Notes under the pieces: model-generated | The model's database searches: none | The model's input: only the letters and a program-made list of their open reading frames with translations | Told to the model about the DNA's origin: nothing | From: Flavobacterium sinopsychrotolerans | GTDB lineage: Bacteria; Bacteroidota; Bacteroidia; Flavobacteriales; Flavobacteriaceae | NCBI RefSeq assembly: GCF_900110375.1 | Contig: NZ_FODN01000007.1 | Span: forward strand, 124,001 to 188,000 | Direction of reading: 5' to 3' | DNA: 64,000 nt | Part shown: in pieces, positions 18,576 through 27,648 of the stretch | Numbering within the stretch: position 1 is the stretch's first letter | How the letters are laid out: each line of letters starts with the position of its first letter | Program-made: the position numbers and the translations under genes

Positions 18576-19625
18576 ATGAAAGTAACCATAGACGGTCAAA
18601 GCATAGAAGTAGAACCAGGAACAACAATCCTGCAGGCAGCACGTATGATAGGTGGAGAAGTAGTTCCGCCAGCGATGTGCTATTATTCTAAACTAAAAGG
18701 TAGCGGTGGAAAATGTCGTTGTTGTTTAGTGGAAGTTTCCAAAGGAAGTGAAGCCGACCCAAGACCAATGCCTAAATTAATGGCATCTTGTGTAACCGGT
18801 TGTATGGACGGAATGGAAGTGAACAGTAAATCTTCGCCAAGAGTAACCGAAGCCAGAAAATCAGTAACGGAATTTTTATTGATTAATCACCCGTTAGATT
18901 GTCCGGTTTGTGATCAGGCAGGAGAATGTGATTTGCAAAACTTAAGCTTTGAGCACGGGAAATCAGAAACTCGTTTTATCGAAGAAAAAAGAACTTTTGA
19001 GCCAGAAAATATTGGCCCAAATATTCAATTGCACATGAATCGTTGTATTCTATGTTACCGTTGCGTAATGGTTGCAGATCAATTGACTGATGATCGTGTA
19101 CACGGAGTAATGGATAGAGGAGATCATTCTAATATATCAACTTGTATCTCAAAAGCGGTTGATAATGAGTTCTCCGGAAATATGATTGATGTTTGCCCAG
19201 TAGGAGCTTTAACTGATAAAACATTTAGATTTAAATCTAGAGTTTGGTTCAGCAAGCCTTATAACGCACACAGAAATTGCCCTACTTGCTCTGGAAAAAC
19301 TACCGTTTGGATGTTTGGTGACGAAATCCAACGTGTTACCGGAAGAAAAGATGAGTACCATGAAGTAGATGAATTTATTTGTAATGGATGTCGTTTTGAT
19401 CACAAAGACATTGCAGATTGGACAATTGAGGGACCAAGAGCATTTGAAAAAGATTCGGTTATCAACCAAAATAAATACAACAGAAAATTACAAAAAGTAG
19501 AAATCGCTACCGAAGATCATATCCTTATAGGTAGAGAAGAAGACCGTAAGAAAATAAGTATGGTCGAGATTCCATTGACTGAAGAAGACATTATTAATCA
19601 AAAAAGCTTGGGTAATAATGGATAG
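18576..19625 (+). CDS. nuoG: NADH-quinone oxidoreductase subunit G, short form
   Basis: Carries clusters N1b, N4 and N5 of the electron wire. The 349-aa product has a ferredoxin-like 2Fe-2S domain at the N-terminus (MCYYSKLKGSGGKCRCCLVE around residues 34-53), the His-containing HPLDCPVCDQAGECDLQ stretch, and two CxxC-type groups (NRCILCYRCVMV and a distal VCPVGAL). A Cys group near residue 232 (NCPTCSG) and one near 271 resembles the N7-type or zinc-like region. The long molybdopterin-oxidoreductase-like C-terminal domain of E. coli NuoG (about 900 aa in total) is absent. It overlaps nuoH by 8 bases. Confidence 0.93.
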   Translation: MKVTIDGQSIEVEPGTTILQAARMIGGEVVPPAMCYYSKLKGSGGKCRCCLVEVSKGSEADPRPMPKLMASCVTGCMDGMEVNSKSSPRVTEARKSVTEFLLINHPLDCPVCDQAGECDLQNLSFEHGKSETRFIEEKRTFEPENIGPNIQLHMNRCILCYRCVMVADQLTDDRVHGVMDRGDHSNISTCISKAVDNEFSGNMIDVCPVGALTDKTFRFKSRVWFSKPYNAHRNCPTCSGKTTVWMFGDEIQRVTGRKDEYHEVDEFICNGCRFDHKDIADWTIEGPRAFEKDSVINQNKYNRKLQKVEIATEDHILIGREEDRKKISMVEIPLTEEDIINQKSLGNNG

Positions 19626-20670
19626 TACTATTATCATAGAAAAAAGTGTCATTATTGTTGCAGTTTTTGCTCTGACAATGCTGATGGCAATGTATTCCAC
19701 TTGGGCTGAACGAAAAGTTGCCGCTTGGCTTCAAGATCGTGTTGGACCAAATAGAGCCGGTCCTTTTGGATTGTTTCAACCGCTTGCTGATGGTTTAAAA
19801 TTATTCTCGAAAGAAGAATTTGAACCGAATACGCCAAACAGATTTTTGTTTTTTGTAGGTCCGGCAATTGCAATGAGTACCGCATTAATGACAAGTGCCG
19901 TAATTCCTTGGGGAGACAAGCTGCATTTGTTTGGAAGAGATATTTTATTGCAGGCAACTGATTTGAACATTGGATTATTATACTTTTTCGGAGTTGTTTC
20001 AGTGGGTGTTTACGGAATCATGATTGGTGGTTGGGCATCTAATAATAAGTTCTCTTTGATGGGTGCGGTTCGTGCTGCTTCGCAAATGGTATCTTATGAA
20101 GTTGCCATGGGACTTTCGATGATTGCTTTGTTGATGATGACCGGAACGTTGAGTTTAAGAGAAATTTCGGCACAACAAGCCGGAATGAACTGGAATGTGT
20201 TTTACCAACCGTTATCTTTTATTATATTTTTAATTTGTGCTTTTGCTGAAGCAAATAGAACTCCTTTTGACTTAGCGGAATGCGAAAGTGAATTAATTGG
20301 AGGATACCACACGGAATATTCATCGATGAAAATGGGATTCTATTTATTTGCTGAATATGCGAATATGTTTATTTCTTCTACGATTTTAGCGGTTTTATTC
20401 TTTGGAGGATATAATTATCCTGGAATGAGTTGGGTAGTTGAAAATTGGGGTGTAAATATTGCCAATATTTTAGGATTTGGTGCTTTGTTTATCAAATTAT
20501 GTGGATTCATATTTTTCTATATGTGGGTTCGTTGGACTATTCCAAGATTCAGATACGATCAATTGATGCATTTGGGTTGGAGAATATTAATTCCATTGTC
20601 GATCATTAATATTATAATTACAGGAATTGTAATTTTGAGAGCAGAAATTGCTGCTTATTTAGGATTTTAA
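19618..20670 (+). CDS. nuoH: NADH-quinone oxidoreductase subunit H
   Basis: Membrane subunit that contacts the peripheral arm and completes the quinone tunnel. The 350-aa product has about eight membrane helices with the signatures ERKVAAWLQDRVGPNRAGPFG (about residues 31-51) and FAEANRTPFDLAECESELIGGYHTEYS (about 209-235), with the conserved acidic chain. Translation starts inside the end of nuoG (8-base overlap). The spacer behind it carries a palindromic repeat element. Confidence 0.96.
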   Translation: MDSTIIIEKSVIIVAVFALTMLMAMYSTWAERKVAAWLQDRVGPNRAGPFGLFQPLADGLKLFSKEEFEPNTPNRFLFFVGPAIAMSTALMTSAVIPWGDKLHLFGRDILLQATDLNIGLLYFFGVVSVGVYGIMIGGWASNNKFSLMGAVRAASQMVSYEVAMGLSMIALLMMTGTLSLREISAQQAGMNWNVFYQPLSFIIFLICAFAEANRTPFDLAECESELIGGYHTEYSSMKMGFYLFAEYANMFISSTILAVLFFGGYNYPGMSWVVENWGVNIANILGFGALFIKLCGFIFFYMWVRWTIPRFRYDQLMHLGWRILIPLSIINIIITGIVILRAEIAAYLGF

Positions 20671-20728
20671 GCCCCCTAACCCCCGAAGGGGGAATAACTA
20701 GGATAAAATATAATTTATATAGAAAAAG

Positions 20729-20816
20729 CCCTAGCCCTGATAGCAGTGAAAATCCTTTATTGTTTTTTCTTTGAAAATAATAAAGATTGAAACGAATAGC
20801 AGGATTAAGCTTCAAA
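20729..20816 (+). repeat. Hairpin repeat element, copy C, inside the nuo operon
   Basis: Starts TAGCCCTGATAGCAGTGAAA, then ATCC, a hairpin (CTTTATT paired with AATAAAG), then a GAATAGCAGG motif and AAGCTTCAA. Ends match copies A and B although the stem differs. It lies between nuoH and nuoI; no T run follows the hairpin, so it need not terminate. Confidence 0.6.
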
Positions 20817-20827
20817 TAAAATAAAAA

Positions 20828-21373
20828 ATGTCAATAGAAAGTATATCCTTATCGGGAAGAAAAAAGCAAGTCTCTAACAAAGAGATGACTTTTTGGGAAA
20901 GAATGTATCTTGTTGCGATTGTCAAAGGTTTGATAATTACGATTCAGCATTTGTTCACCAGAAAAGTAACGATTCAATATCCGGAGCAAGTACGTGAAAT
21001 GAGTCCGGTGTATCGCGGTCAGCATATGTTGAAGCGTGATGAGCAAGGTCGTGAAAATTGTACGGCTTGTGGTTTATGTGCGTTGTCTTGTCCTGCGGAA
21101 GCGATTACGATGAAGGCTGAAGAACGCAGAGCAGATGAAAAACATTTGTACAGAGAAGAAAAATATGCATCGATTTATGAAATCAATATGTTGCGTTGTA
21201 TTTTTTGTGGATTGTGTGAAGAGGCTTGTCCGAAAGATGCCATTTACTTGACAACTTCTAAAGTTCTGGTTCCTTCAAGTTATGAAAGAGAAGATTTCAT
21301 CTTTGGAAAAGACAAATTGGTCATGCCGCTTGAAATGGCAATGAAAAACGCTCAACTTAAAAACGCTAACTAA
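20828..21373 (+). CDS. nuoI: NADH-quinone oxidoreductase subunit I
   Basis: Ferredoxin-like subunit of the peripheral arm with two 4Fe-4S clusters, N6a and N6b. In the 181-aa product the ligand sets are CTACGLCALSCP (about residues 78-88) and CIFCGLCEEACP (about 124-134), each with the fourth Cys followed by Pro. It ends overlapping the first base of nuoJ. Confidence 0.96.
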   Translation: MSIESISLSGRKKQVSNKEMTFWERMYLVAIVKGLIITIQHLFTRKVTIQYPEQVREMSPVYRGQHMLKRDEQGRENCTACGLCALSCPAEAITMKAEERRADEKHLYREEKYASIYEINMLRCIFCGLCEEACPKDAIYLTTSKVLVPSSYEREDFIFGKDKLVMPLEMAMKNAQLKNAN

Positions 21374-21885
21374 TGTCTACGATACTTATAATTTTTTGTG
21401 TATTGGCTGCTATCACATTAGCAACCGCATTTTTGACAATTTTTAGCAAAAATCCGATTCACAGTGCTATTTATTTAGTGATTTGTTTCTTTTCGATTGC
21501 TGGTCATTATCTATTATTGAATTCTCAATTCTTGGCGATAGTTCACATTATTGTGTATTCTGGAGCGATTATGATTTTGTTTTTATTCACCATCATGTTG
21601 ATGAATTTAAATGAGGAAAGAGAAGTGCACCGACCTAGAATTACACGATTAGGAGCTATTGTTTCTTTTTGTTTAATCTGTTTGGTTTTGATAGCTATTT
21701 TTATCAACTCAAAACCTATTGTTGGAGAATACGTAACTACCGGCGAGGATTATCAGTCTATAAAAGTATTGGGTAAAATCTTGCTGAATGAATATATGGT
21801 TCCGTTTGAATTTGCCTCTATATTACTTTTGGTTGCTATGATTGGAACTGTGTTATTGTCTAAAAAAGAAAAATTGCAAAAATAA
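21373..21885 (+). CDS. nuoJ: NADH-quinone oxidoreductase subunit J
   Basis: ND6-type membrane subunit. The 170-aa product has about five membrane helices, with the pi-bulge-containing helix in the segment [22 protein letters not shown] (about residues 56-77). It overlaps the nuoI stop by one base and is followed directly by nuoK. Confidence 0.94.
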   Translation: MSTILIIFCVLAAITLATAFLTIFSKNPIHSAIYLVICFFSIAGHYLLLNSQFLAIVHIIVYSGAIMILFLFTIMLMNLNEEREVHRPRITRLGAIVSFCLICLVLIAIFINSKPIVGEYVTTGEDYQSIKVLGKILLNEYMVPFEFASILLLVAMIGTVLLSKKEKLQK

Positions 21886-21886
21886 G

Positions 21887-22207
21887 ATGAACAATATTTT
21901 AAACCACATTGGTATTGAAAATTATATATTCCTAAGCGTAATACTTTTTTGTATTGGCGTTTTTGGGGTGTTGTACAGACGAAATGCCATTATCGTATTT
22001 ATGTCAATTGAAATTATGCTGAATGCAGTAAACTTATTGTTTGTAGCATTTTCGACCTATCATCAAGATGCGCAAGGACAAGTTTTTGTGTTCTTTTCGA
22101 TGGCTGTTGCTGCGGCAGAAGTTGCGGTAGGATTGGCAATTCTAGTTTCTATTTTTAGAAATTTAGGTTCAATTACTATCGATAATTTAAAAAACTTAAA
22201 AGGATAA
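21887..22207 (+). CDS. nuoK: NADH-quinone oxidoreductase subunit K
   Basis: ND4L-type subunit of 106 aa with three membrane helices. Conserved Glu residues lie in [13 protein letters not shown] (helix 2) and in the [13 protein letters not shown] segment of helix 3, both needed for proton translocation. The start chosen is the ATG at 21887, which gives the usual length; a TTG frame extension from 21842 overlaps nuoJ and is rejected. Confidence 0.95.
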   Translation: MNNILNHIGIENYIFLSVILFCIGVFGVLYRRNAIIVFMSIEIMLNAVNLLFVAFSTYHQDAQGQVFVFFSMAVAAAEVAVGLAILVSIFRNLGSITIDNLKNLKG

Positions 22208-24100
22208 ATGGAAATGAATACCAATATAGCTTTAGTTTTAGTTCTCGCTCCTTTTTTAGGATTTTTAATCAATGTTTTCTTTGGCAAAAGTCTTGGAAAA
22301 TCCCTTTCTGGAATAATAGGAACGCTTTCAGTTTTGGTTTCTTTTATTGCAACTGCTTATTTCTTTGGTGGAATTGCAGCGCAACCGGAAGGAATTCGAA
22401 TTTCACTTTTTGATTGGATCCAAATCAGTAATTTCAATGTTGATTTTGGATTTCAATTGGACCAATTATCAATTTTATGGTTGCTTTTCGTAACTGGAAT
22501 TGGGTCTTTGATTCATTTGTATTCGATCAGTTACATGCACGATGATGAAAATATGCACAAGTTTTTCGCATATTTGAATCTGTTTATATTCTTCATGATT
22601 ACATTAGTAATAGGAAGTAACTTATTAGTGTTGTTCATCGGTTGGGAAGGCGTAGGTCTTTGTTCGTATCTGTTAATTGGATTTTGGCATAAAAACCAAG
22701 AGTACAATGACGCTGCTAAGAAAGCATTCATCATGAACCGTATTGGTGATTTAGGATTGTTAGTTGGGATTTTTATTCTAGGGAATTTATTCTCGACTTT
22801 AGATTATGCTACTTTAAAAACGGCTATTGCTGGTGCAACGAATCTTGATATGTATTGGCTTTCTGTTGCTGCTTTCGCTTTATTTATTGGAGCTTGTGGT
22901 AAATCAGCACAAATTCCGTTGTACACTTGGTTACCAGATGCGATGGCAGGTCCAACACCAGTTTCAGCATTAATTCACGCAGCTACGATGGTAACTGCAG
23001 GAATTTTTATGATTACCAGATTGAATTTCTTATTTGATTTGACTCCGGATGTACAATCTATAATTGCAATTGTTGGAGCTGTTACTGCTTTGGTAGCCGC
23101 AACAATTGGATTGGTTCAAAATGATATCAAGAAAGTATTGGCTTATTCTACCGTTTCTCAATTGGGATTAATGTTTTTGGCTTTAGGATTAGGCGCTTAT
23201 GAAGTGGCTGTTTTCCATGTAATCACACACGCTTTCTTCAAAGCTTGTTTGTTCTTGGGTTCAGGTTCTGTAATTCACGCTTTGCACGGAGAACAAGACA
23301 TGCGCAACATGGGTGGTTTGAAAAAAGCGATGCCAATTACTTTTGCAACGATGTTTATTGCTTCTTTAGCGATTTCGGGAGTTCCATTATTCTCTGGGTT
23401 TTTCTCGAAAGACGAAATCTTATTAGTTGCTTTCCATCATAATATTCCGTTATGGGTTGTGGCTTCGGTTGCCTCTATAATGACTGCTTTTTATATGTTC
23501 CGCTTAATGTTCTTAACGTTCTTTCAAGAATTCAGAGGAACCGCAGAACAAAAACACCATTTGCACGAAAGCCCTTCTTTAATTACCATTCCTTTAATTG
23601 TTTTAGCAATTTTGGCTACCATCGGTGGTGTGATTAGTTTGCCTGGAAACAGTTGGTTGAATCATTATTTGATTCCAATTTTACCAAAATTAGCAACCGC
23701 TGAACACCATTTAGGAACTACTGAATATATCTTGATGGCTATTGCTGTTGTGGGTGGATTAGTAGGAATTGGTATTGCTTACGCCAAATACATCAAACAA
23801 AATACAGTTCCAACTGAAGATGCTGCTATTACAGGATTTTCTAAAGTGCTTTACAATAAATATTATGTTGATGAATTTTATGATGCTATTTTTGTTAAAC
23901 CGATTAATTTCTTGTCTCGTTTTTTCAGAGACACTGTAGAAACTGGTTTATCAGCTTTAGTTTTTGGATTCGGAAAAGTTACCAACGAAATAAGTTACCA
24001 AGGAAAGAAAATACAAAATGGAAGCATTGGTCTTTATCTTTTTGCTTTCGTATTAGGGCTTTGCGCCATTGTTTCTTATTTATTTTTAGCTCAACAATAA
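22208..24100 (+). CDS. nuoL: NADH-quinone oxidoreductase subunit L
   Basis: Distal antiporter-like proton-pumping subunit with the long lateral helix. The 630-aa product has many membrane helices, the conserved WEGVGLCSYLLIGFW (about residues 139-153, with the key Glu) and the broken-helix Lys region around LPDAMAGPTPVSALIHAATMV. It begins immediately after the nuoK stop. Confidence 0.96.
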   Translation: MEMNTNIALVLVLAPFLGFLINVFFGKSLGKSLSGIIGTLSVLVSFIATAYFFGGIAAQPEGIRISLFDWIQISNFNVDFGFQLDQLSILWLLFVTGIGSLIHLYSISYMHDDENMHKFFAYLNLFIFFMITLVIGSNLLVLFIGWEGVGLCSYLLIGFWHKNQEYNDAAKKAFIMNRIGDLGLLVGIFILGNLFSTLDYATLKTAIAGATNLDMYWLSVAAFALFIGACGKSAQIPLYTWLPDAMAGPTPVSALIHAATMVTAGIFMITRLNFLFDLTPDVQSIIAIVGAVTALVAATIGLVQNDIKKVLAYSTVSQLGLMFLALGLGAYEVAVFHVITHAFFKACLFLGSGSVIHALHGEQDMRNMGGLKKAMPITFATMFIASLAISGVPLFSGFFSKDEILLVAFHHNIPLWVVASVASIMTAFYMFRLMFLTFFQEFRGTAEQKHHLHESPSLITIPLIVLAILATIGGVISLPGNSWLNHYLIPILPKLATAEHHLGTTEYILMAIAVVGGLVGIGIAYAKYIKQNTVPTEDAAITGFSKVLYNKYYVDEFYDAIFVKPINFLSRFFRDTVETGLSALVFGFGKVTNEISYQGKKIQNGSIGLYLFAFVLGLCAIVSYLFLAQQ

Positions 24101-24109
24101 TCATATATC

Positions 24110-25552
24110 ATGAATGTATCTCTAATATTAATTATACTTTTGGTTGGTGCGTTTGCAACTTTTCTTGCAGGCGATAAACTGGCTTCAAAAGTGGCTTTGT
24201 TCTTTGGGTTAGCTGCTGCAGGCGCTTCTATTGTATTATTAAATCACTATAATTTAGGTGAAAACATCAGTTTCATCAACCAGTGGATCACACAACCTAA
24301 TATTTCTTTTGCTCTAAGAGCAGACGGATTATCAATGGCGATGCTTTTGTTGACCACAGTTTTGACTCCAATAATTATATTTTCCTCTTTTGGAAATGAC
24401 TATAAAAATTCAAAATCATTTTATGCGTTACTCTTGTTTATGTCGTTTGCAATGGCAGGAACATTCTTGGCATCTGATGGTCTTTTATATTATATTTTTT
24501 GGGAATTATCATTGATTCCAATTTACTTCATCGCTTTAATATGGGGTAACGGAGATGTAGAAGAACGCAAAAAAGCAGTAGTTAAATTCTTTATCTACAC
24601 CTTAGCAGGTTCTTTATTTATGTTAGTGGCTTTTGTTTATATGTATCAAAAAGCAGGAAGTCTTTTATTAGAAGATTTATACAAATTGAATCTAACAGCA
24701 AACGAGCAATTATGGATATTCTTGGCTTTCTTCTTAGCATATGCCATTAAGATTCCATTAATTCCTTTCCATACTTGGCAAGCAAATGTGTACCAAAAAG
24801 CACCAACTGTTGGGACAATGCTTTTGTCTGGTATCATGCTAAAAATGGGATTATACAGTGTTATTCGTTGGCAATTGCCATTGGCGCCATTGGCTGCCAA
24901 AGAGTACATGTATATTTTCATAGGACTTGGAATTACAGGTGTGATTTATGGATCTATCGTTGCATTGAAACAAAAAGATTTGAAGAAATTATTAGCGTAT
25001 TCTTCTTTGGCACACGTTGGATTAATAGCAGCTGGAACGTACACATTGACTTTAGACGGATTGCGTGGTGCAGTTTTACAAATGATTGCTCATGGTTTTG
25101 TAGTTGTTGGATTGTTTTATGCCGCTGAAATTATTTTCAGAAGATACGAAACCAGAGCCATTGCTGAAATGGGCGGTATTCGTACGCAATCACCAAAATT
25201 CACTTCGATGTTTATGATTTTGGTTTTAGCATCTGTTGCCTTGCCTACTACTTTTAACTTTATTGGAGAATTCACCGTTTTATACAGTCTTTCACAAATC
25301 AATATTTGGTTTGCTATTTTAGGAGGAACAACCATTATTTTAGGAGCGTATTATATGTTGAAAATGTTTCAACATGCAATGTTGGGAGAAACCAATTCAA
25401 AGGCTTTTACTGATGTAACTGTCAATGAAGGAATAACATTGGTACTTATAATTGGTGTTTTATTCTTTTTTGGGATGTATCCAAAGCCAATTACCGATTT
25501 GATTACGCCAAGTCTGGAAGAAATTTTAACTCAAATAAACCGAATTAACTAA
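24110..25552 (+). CDS. nuoM: NADH-quinone oxidoreductase subunit M
   Basis: Antiporter-like proton-pumping subunit of 480 aa. It contains FWELSLIPIYFIALIWG (the conserved Glu near residue 130), a KIPLIPFHTWQANVYQKAPT segment with the conserved Lys, and about fourteen membrane helices. It is nine bases behind nuoL. Confidence 0.96.
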   Translation: MNVSLILIILLVGAFATFLAGDKLASKVALFFGLAAAGASIVLLNHYNLGENISFINQWITQPNISFALRADGLSMAMLLLTTVLTPIIIFSSFGNDYKNSKSFYALLLFMSFAMAGTFLASDGLLYYIFWELSLIPIYFIALIWGNGDVEERKKAVVKFFIYTLAGSLFMLVAFVYMYQKAGSLLLEDLYKLNLTANEQLWIFLAFFLAYAIKIPLIPFHTWQANVYQKAPTVGTMLLSGIMLKMGLYSVIRWQLPLAPLAAKEYMYIFIGLGITGVIYGSIVALKQKDLKKLLAYSSLAHVGLIAAGTYTLTLDGLRGAVLQMIAHGFVVVGLFYAAEIIFRRYETRAIAEMGGIRTQSPKFTSMFMILVLASVALPTTFNFIGEFTVLYSLSQINIWFAILGGTTIILGAYYMLKMFQHAMLGETNSKAFTDVTVNEGITLVLIIGVLFFFGMYPKPITDLITPSLEEILTQINRIN

Positions 25553-25565
25553 GTCAAATAAGAAA

Positions 25566-26936
25566 ATGAATACATTAATAGCTATAATAGGATTAGGTGT
25601 TTTATGCCTTTTATTTGAAATTTTTAATTTAAGGAAAGCCATTGTTCCAATAACAATACTTGGATTATTGGGAGTGCTGGGTTTAACCATATCTGAATTT
25701 AATTCTACGGAGAGTTACTACAACAACATGATTGTTGTGAGTAAATTTTCTAGTACTTTTTCGTCTTTATTTATTGTGCTTACCATTTTTCTGGTGGCAT
25801 TAGGACATAACTTTTACGAAAATCATCAATCTAAAATCTCTGATTACATTGCCATAAAAATATTTTTATTGGCAGGAGCAGTGGCGATGGTTTCTTTTGG
25901 AAACTTAGCGATGTTCTTTTTGGGAATCGAAGTTTTATCTATTGCGCTGTATATTCTTGCGGCAAGTGATCGTATGAATTTAAAAAGTAACGAAGCGGGA
26001 ATGAAGTATTTCTTAATGGGATCTTTTGCCTCAGGAATCATTCTTTTTGGTATCTGTTTAATTTACGGAGCCATGGGAAGTTTTGATGTTACGGAAATCA
26101 GTGAATTATCGCAATCAGCTGAGTTGCCGGTTTGGTTTCCAATCGGAATTGTATTGGTAACAATCGGAATGTTGTTTAAAGTGGCTGCAGTTCCATTTCA
26201 TTTCTGGGCACCGGACGTTTACGAAGGTTCTCCGGCATTGACAACGGCACTGATGAGTACTTTGGCGAAAGTAGTTGCTATGGCAACTTTGTACAAATTA
26301 TTATCCGTTATGAATGCTGATGTTTCTGAGTCATTCAAAATGGTAGTGGTTATTATTTCAATGGCTTCGATGACCGTTGGTAATATTATGGCCTTGAGAC
26401 AAACGAATGTAAAACGTATGTTGGCTTTTTCAGGAGTTTCTCATGCGGGTTTTATGTTGATGACTTTGTTGACTTTGTCTACATCAGCAGGAAGTTTGTT
26501 GTATTATGCCTCAGCGTATTCTTTGTCTGGAATCGCTGCTTTCAGTGTGATTTTATACGTTTGTAAAAATAGAGACAACGAAGATATTGTAAATTTCCAC
26601 GGATTGGGAAAAACCAATCCATTGTTAGCCGCCATTCTTACAGCAGCTTTGCTTTCTATGGCTGGGATTCCAATTTTTGCGGGATTCTTTGCTAAGTTGG
26701 TTTTGTTCAGTCAAACGATTCAAGAGGGTTATTTGGCTTTAGTAATAGTAGCAGTGGTAAACTCTATTATTAGCGTTGGATACTACTTTAAATTAATTTT
26801 AGCGATGTATACCAAAGAGCCAAACGAGGAACGAAAAGGAACTCCAGTTATTATTTATGCTGTTGCTGTTATAGCAATTGTGTTGAATATCGCATTAGGG
26901 TTGTTCCCATCTTTAGTGTTAGATTTATTGGCATAA
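25566..26936 (+). CDS. nuoN: NADH-quinone oxidoreductase subunit N
   Basis: Third antiporter-like subunit, 456 aa, last gene of the operon. It shows FLGIEVLSIALYILAA (conserved Glu near residue 124), FKVAAVPFHFWAPDVYEGSP with the conserved Lys, and KRMLAFSGVSHAGFML. A rho-independent terminator lies 20 bases behind the stop. Confidence 0.95.
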   Translation: MNTLIAIIGLGVLCLLFEIFNLRKAIVPITILGLLGVLGLTISEFNSTESYYNNMIVVSKFSSTFSSLFIVLTIFLVALGHNFYENHQSKISDYIAIKIFLLAGAVAMVSFGNLAMFFLGIEVLSIALYILAASDRMNLKSNEAGMKYFLMGSFASGIILFGICLIYGAMGSFDVTEISELSQSAELPVWFPIGIVLVTIGMLFKVAAVPFHFWAPDVYEGSPALTTALMSTLAKVVAMATLYKLLSVMNADVSESFKMVVVIISMASMTVGNIMALRQTNVKRMLAFSGVSHAGFMLMTLLTLSTSAGSLLYYASAYSLSGIAAFSVILYVCKNRDNEDIVNFHGLGKTNPLLAAILTAALLSMAGIPIFAGFFAKLVLFSQTIQEGYLALVIVAVVNSIISVGYYFKLILAMYTKEPNEERKGTPVIIYAVAVIAIVLNIALGLFPSLVLDLLA

Positions 26937-26956
26937 ACCAAATTTTAAAAATATAC

Positions 26957-26991
26957 AAAAAACCATCAAGAGCAATTTTGATGGTTTTTTT
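26957..26991 (+). terminator. Terminator of the nuo operon
   Basis: AACCATCAA pairs with TTGATGGTT around an eight-base loop; seven T follow. Confidence 0.9.
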
Positions 26992-27592
26992 ATGATAAGC
27001 CTTTATTTTTAAGAGTAAGATGCTATATTTTAATCTAAAATATTCTCAATATACCTTAAATTTTGGATGTGCAAACTTATTTTATTTGGATTTAAGAGAG
27101 ATTCTTAATCCATCAAATAGCAAGTTAATCAAAATCCAACTTTGATTTTATGATAAAATTAAATCATGTTAGCGCTGGTATTTTATACGATTTGGCTTGA
27201 ACCAGAAATGCTAGTTACTTTGTTTTAGAGATGGATTAAAGAGTATTCAGATGCGGTTAAGGCGCTTGTTAATTGGCAATTTAAAGTTGATTATTCAATA
27301 AGAAAAGATTCGTAAACAGGCGGGGAATTTAAATCATATAACACTTTAGTAAAACATACTTGAAATAGTAATCGATATTTTCCTCAGTTGGGCTTGATGG
27401 AATATGTTTTTAATTGAAAATTAAGAAACAATATTTCTAATCGAAAATATACAATGTTTTAAAAACACTTTGTAAATAACCATAAATGGGGAAATAATTA
27501 TACTTCTAAATGAACACTCAACTGCGATATTAATTTTTATTGCATTTCTGCTTGAACAAGTTATCCTGAAGATTTATCTTTTTAATCATAAA
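26992..27592. other. 600-base spacer without recognisable gene
   Basis: Very A/T-rich, with stops in all frames; the longest segments I translated do not match a family I know. It may be decayed mobile DNA, but I saw no inverted repeats or transposase motifs to support that. Confidence 0.5.
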
Positions 27593-27627
27593 TAAAAAAA
27601 CCTGTTCAAATTAATGAACAGGTTTTA
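27593..27627 (-). terminator. Terminator behind the RND efflux operon
   Basis: AACCTGTTCA pairs with TGAACAGGTT around six bases, with A and T runs on both sides, so it can work in both directions. It is 22 bases downstream of the RND pump stop. Confidence 0.85.
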
Positions 27628-27648
27628 TATTTTAAAGAAAATGATGTT

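Noticed and set aside
26992..27592. Decayed transposase in the gap behind nuo
   Set aside because: Translations in the frames that I tried gave no recognisable motif.
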